DNA of 8,947 nt, from assembly GCA_003500955.1 (NCBI GenBank), contig DNQP01000012.1, positions 24,530 to 33,476 of the forward strand, given 5' to 3'. The translations under genes were made by a program, and so were the position numbers. Below the pieces are notes generated by a model. That model was given only the letters and a program-made list of their open reading frames with translations, ran no database searches and was not told the DNA's origin. Below are positions 6,223 to 8,947 of this stretch, piece after piece (within the stretch, counting starts at the first letter, position 1; each line of letters starts with the position of its first letter). This DNA is from Curvibacter sp. (lineage in GTDB: Bacteria > Pseudomonadota > Gammaproteobacteria > Burkholderiales > Burkholderiaceae_C).

Positions 6223-7518
6223 ATGAAACTGTTGATCAAGGGCGGCCGCGTCATCGACCCCGCCAGCAACCGCGACGAGATCGCCGACGTGGCCATCGCC
6301 GCCGGCCGCATCCTGGCCATCGGCAAACTGCCGGCTGACTTCGCGCCCAACCGTACGGTCGAGGCCGGGGGCTGCATCGTCGCTCCGGGCCTGGTGGATC
6401 TGGCCCTGCGCCTGCGCGAACCGGGCCACGAACACGAAGGCATGCTGGAGTCCGAGATGGCCGCGGCCGTGGCCGGCGGGGTCACCAGCCTGGTCTGCCC
6501 GCCCGACACCGACCCCGTGCTCGACGAGCCGGGTCTGGTGGAAATGCTCAAGTACCGCGCCGAGAAGCTGCACCAGGCGCGCGTCTTTCCGGTGGGCGCG
6601 CTCACGCGCGGCCTGCAGGGCGAGATCCTGACCGAGATGGCCGAGCTCACCGAATCGGGTTGCGTGGCTTTTGGCCAGGCCGACGTGGCCCTGGTCAACA
6701 CCCAGGTGCTGCAGCGTGCCTTGCAGTACGCCAGCACCTACGGCTACACGGTCTGGCTGCGTCCCAACGACCACTACCTGGGCCAGGGCGTGGCCGCCAG
6801 CGGTGCGCTGGCCACACGCCTGGGCCTGTCGGGCGTGCCGGTGGCGGCCGAGACCATCGCGCTGCACACCCTCTTCGACCTCATGCGGGCCACCGGCGCG
6901 CGCGTGCACCTGTGTCGCCTCAGCAGCGCGGCCGGCGTGGCCCTGGTCCGGGCGGCCAAGGACGAGGGTCTGCCTGTGACCTGCGATGTCAGCATCAATT
7001 CGCTGCACCTGACCGACAACGACATCGGCTACTTCGACAGCCGCATGCGCCTCAACCCACCGCTGCGCCAGCAGGCCGACCGCGAAGCCCTGCGCGAGGG
7101 CCTGGCCGACGGCACCATCGACGCCCTGGTCTCGGATCACACGCCCGTGGACGAAGACGCCAAGATGCTGCCCTTTGCCGAGGCCGAGCCCGGCGCCACC
7201 GGGGTCGAGCTCTTGCTGAGCCTGGCGCTCAAGTGGGGTCAGGAAAGCGGCGTGGGCCTGACGCGTGCGCTCGGGGTGCTGACCAGCGAACCGGCGCGCG
7301 TGCTGGGCAACGCCCTGGGCACGCTGCAGGCCAGCGCCGGACAACTCGTTGTCGGCGGTGTGGCCGATGTCTGCGTCTTCGATCCGCAGGCCGATTGGAC
7401 CGTGCAACCCGAAGCGCTGCGCAGCCAGGGCAAGCACACGCCGTTTGCCGGCTACGAGCTGCCCGCGCGCGTGCGCTGCACCATCGTGGGTGGGCAGATT
7501 GCGTACCAGCAGGACTAA
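6223..7518 (+). CDS. pyrC': Dihydroorotase-like protein PyrC', probably non-catalytic ATCase partner
   Basis: A 431-residue amidohydrolase-fold protein whose framework is dihydroorotase but whose active site is degraded. The expected DxHxHLREPG reads D59-L-A-L-R-L-REPG, so both metal-binding histidines are lost (A61, R63). The MPNT segment reads CPPDT (92-96), the FSDDG segment reads FGQAD (150-154), the HxED histidine region reads WLRPND (178-183), the HVST histidine is R232, and PHH reads INS (258-260). R65, the NPPLR motif (278-282) and the metal Asp in SDHTP (304-308) remain. This matches the inactive PyrC' known in Pseudomonas, which holds PyrB trimers in a dodecameric class A aspartate transcarbamoylase (length there about 423). 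A structural, not enzymatic, role is therefore likely, and a separate active pyrC should exist elsewhere in the genome. Automated annotation would probably call it dihydroorotase. It follows pyrB across the repeat element, and its 3' end overlaps the next gene. Confidence 0.9.
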   Translation: MKLLIKGGRVIDPASNRDEIADVAIAAGRILAIGKLPADFAPNRTVEAGGCIVAPGLVDLALRLREPGHEHEGMLESEMAAAVAGGVTSLVCPPDTDPVLDEPGLVEMLKYRAEKLHQARVFPVGALTRGLQGEILTEMAELTESGCVAFGQADVALVNTQVLQRALQYASTYGYTVWLRPNDHYLGQGVAASGALATRLGLSGVPVAAETIALHTLFDLMRATGARVHLCRLSSAAGVALVRAAKDEGLPVTCDVSINSLHLTDNDIGYFDSRMRLNPPLRQQADREALREGLADGTIDALVSDHTPVDEDAKMLPFAEAEPGATGVELLLSLALKWGQESGVGLTRALGVLTSEPARVLGNALGTLQASAGQLVVGGVADVCVFDPQADWTVQPEALRSQGKHTPFAGYELPARVRCTIVGGQIAYQQD

Positions 7519-8257
7519 GACCGAGGTCTCGCGTCTGCGTGCCGCGTGGCGCCTCGCGCGTGCGCTGGCGCACATCGTCGCGGGCCTGCTGACCATCCTG
7601 CTGCGCTTTCCGCGCCTGAGCGCCGAGCAACGTGCCATCCGCGTGCAGGTCTGGTCACGCGAGATGCTCGCGCACATCGGGATCCGGCTGCAGGTCGAGG
7701 GCGAGGCGGCGCTGCCCGGCCCGCTGCTGCTGGTCGCCAACCACATCTCCTGGCTCGACATCACCTCGCTGCACGCCGCGCGCTTCTGCCGTTTTGTCTC
7801 CAAGGCCGACGTGGCGCGCTGGCCGCTGATCGGCGCGCTGGCCACGGGCGTGGGTACGCTCTTCATCCAGCGCGAGTCGCGCCGCGACGCCATGCGGGTG
7901 GTGCACCACATGGCCGAGAGTCTGCAGGCCGGTGATGTGCTGGCCGTCTTCCCCGAAGGCACCACGAGTGAGGGCGTGGACCTGCTGCCCTTCCACGCCA
8001 ACCTGCTGCAGGCTGCCATCACTGCCGGCGCACCGGTGCAGCCGGTGGCGCTGCAGTTTCTCGATGCGCGCGGCGAGCGCAGCCTGGCGCCCTGCTATGT
8101 GGGGGACGACACGCTGCTGGGCTCGGTCTGGCGCACGGCGCGTGCACGCGGCATCACGGTGCGCATCGTTTTCGGCGCGCCCCAGGAAGCCGAGGGTCGT
8201 GAGCGGCGCGCCTGGGCGCAGAGCCTGCGTGAGGACGTGATCCGCCTGCGCCGCTGA
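7499..8257 (+). CDS. PlsC-type 1-acyl-sn-glycerol-3-phosphate acyltransferase
   Basis: A membrane-associated acyltransferase of the PlsC/lysophospholipid family, predicted to transfer an acyl chain to a lysophospholipid, classically lysophosphatidate to phosphatidate. With a TTG start at 7499 it has 252 residues, normal for the family. Motif I is NHISWLD (81-87), with catalytic H82 and D87 in HX4D spacing. Motif II is GTLFIQR (119-125), motif III FPEGTTS (151-157) and motif IV PVQPVAL (179-185). All four are intact. A hydrophobic helix at about 21-35 probably anchors it to the inner membrane. No in-frame ATG lies before the conserved region; the choices are GTG 7490 or TTG 7499, and I prefer TTG because GGGTGGG (7488-7494) is 4 bases upstream. 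Either start overlaps pyrC', suggesting coupled translation. The substrate cannot be fixed: an ornithine-lipid or other lysolipid acyltransferase is also possible. Confidence 0.9.
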   Translation: MRTSRTKTEVSRLRAAWRLARALAHIVAGLLTILLRFPRLSAEQRAIRVQVWSREMLAHIGIRLQVEGEAALPGPLLLVANHISWLDITSLHAARFCRFVSKADVARWPLIGALATGVGTLFIQRESRRDAMRVVHHMAESLQAGDVLAVFPEGTTSEGVDLLPFHANLLQAAITAGAPVQPVALQFLDARGERSLAPCYVGDDTLLGSVWRTARARGITVRIVFGAPQEAEGRERRAWAQSLREDVIRLRR

Positions 8258-8276
8258 TGACGGTTGGCGGACGCGC

Positions 8277-8947
8277 TCAGCGCCGCTCGAATGTCACCAC
8301 GTGGTCCACCTCGGGCCGGATGCCGATCCATTCGCCGAGCTTGTGGTCGTGGTGGCTGGGCACATGGGCCAGCACAGTCTGGCCGCCGGCCAGGCGCAGG
8401 GTGTAGAGGAACTCCGAGCCGCGGAACGCCTTGCGGATGATCTCGGCCTTCACGGGGGCGTTGTCGTCGTGCACGATGTCATCGGCACGCAGCAGCACAT
8501 CGCATTCGCCATTGCAGAAGGCCGTGGGCAGCGGGCATTCGGCCATGTCGCTGAGTTCGCCCAGCGGGGTCTGCACCACGAGCCGCCCCTCGCGCTCCCG
8601 CAGCGTGGCCGGCGCGAACACGCCGTGGCCGATGAAGTCGGCCACGAAGCGCGTGGCCGGGCGGTGGTACAGGGTGTAGGCCTCGTCCCACTGGTGCAGC
8701 CGACCCTCGTGCATCACCCCGATGGTGTCGCCGATGGCAAAGGCTTCCAGCTGGTCGTGCGTGACGAAGAGCGCCGTGGCCTGCGCGGCCTTGAGGATGT
8801 TGCGTACTTCGTGCGCCAGGCGTTCGCGCAGCTCGACGTCGAGGTTGGAAAACGGTTCGTCCAGCAGCAGCAGCTGCGGGCGCGGCGCCAGCGCGCGTGC
8901 CAGGGCCACGCGCTGCTGCTGCCCGCCCGAGAGTTCATGGGGGTAGC
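8277..8947 (-). CDS. ABC transporter ATP-binding protein, likely Fe(3+)/FbpC-like, partial
   Basis: Truncated by the right edge: 222 C-terminal residues are present, and Walker A and the Q-loop lie outside. The visible part opens [19 protein letters not shown], containing the ABC signature LSGGQ, then Walker B and D-loop [12 protein letters not shown] and the H-loop VTHDQLEA. A linker [21 protein letters not shown] follows, typical of the CysA/PotA/FbpC group. The last 110 residues or so form a TOBE-like domain with the two segments expected ([28 protein letters not shown]). The protein would power solute import from the cytosolic face of the inner membrane. The substrate is inferred: ferric iron (FbpC) fits the linker style best, but polyamine, sulfate or phosphonate transporters share the layout. 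The permease and binding-protein genes are not in the window. It converges on the acyltransferase gene with 19 bases between stop codons and no convincing terminator. Confidence 0.88.
   Translation of the reverse strand, partial: YPHELSGGQQQRVALARALAPRPQLLLLDEPFSNLDVELRERLAHEVRNILKAAQATALFVTHDQLEAFAIGDTIGVMHEGRLHQWDEAYTLYHRPATRFVADFIGHGVFAPATLREREGRLVVQTPLGELSDMAECPLPTAFCNGECDVLLRADDIVHDDNAPVKAEIIRKAFRGSEFLYTLRLAGGQTVLAHVPSHHDHKLGEWIGIRPEVDHVVTFERR

Noticed and set aside
6133..8022. Long minus-strand open frame opposite pyrC' and the acyltransferase (629 codons)
   Set aside because: Shadow of two genes with complete family motifs on the plus strand; the translated product is low-complexity and has no recognisable domain.
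8258..8286. Possible terminator between the acyltransferase and the ABC ATPase gene
   Set aside because: Only GCGC-TCA-GCGC (8273-8283) can pair, with no T-run, and it overlaps the ATPase stop codon; too weak to call.
1..8947. CRISPR arrays, tRNAs, rRNAs, insertion sequences, attachment sites, defence or toxin genes
   Set aside because: None seen: no regularly spaced direct repeats, no transposase or integrase motifs, and essentially all space is filled by recognised housekeeping genes.

Overview
The window is a GC-rich, gene-dense stretch with high-GC codon usage. Every protein fits a betaproteobacterium of the Burkholderiales, most likely Comamonadaceae. I infer this from protein character, the gene order chpA-like kinase / photolyase / yqgE-ruvX-pyrR-pyrB-pyrC', and an intergenic palindromic element of a kind I associate with that family. 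No species can be named from the sequence alone.

Layout, left to right. (1) The C-terminal 676 residues of a ChpA/PilL-type hybrid CheA kinase (dimerisation, ATPase, CheW-like and receiver domains). This is the end of a type IV pilus/twitching chemosensory operon whose upstream part lies outside the window. (2) A convergent class I CPD photolyase gene (phrB), separated from chpA by a hairpin. (3) Divergent from phrB, with only 21 bp between start codons, a rightward run: yqgE, ruvX and pyrR joined by ATGA start/stop overlaps, then pyrB 17 bp later. After a 147-bp gap holding a structured repeat come a dihydroorotase-like gene (pyrC') and an overlapping PlsC-type acyltransferase. (4) A convergent, truncated ABC transporter ATPase gene with a TOBE-like tail, probably for ferric iron or another small solute.

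How they work together. pyrB and pyrC' look like the two subunits of a Pseudomonas-type class A aspartate transcarbamoylase: PyrB is intact, while the dihydroorotase-like partner has lost nearly all metal ligands and is probably structural. PyrR, a PRPP-binding pyrimidine regulator, is just upstream. yqgE and ruvX are conserved passengers of this cluster. The chemosensory gene, photolyase, acyltransferase and ABC transporter belong to other processes.

No CRISPR array, tRNA, rRNA, insertion sequence, prophage or unknown gene cassette is visible. No stretch over 300 bases lacks a gene; the longest gap is 6076-6222. The points most worth checking are the degenerate PyrC', the multi-hairpin repeat inside the pyrB-pyrC' gap, the apparently leaderless yqgE promoter, and the palindrome over the pyrR ribosome binding site. 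This is a conserved housekeeping region, and I do not see a new defence or mobile system in it.
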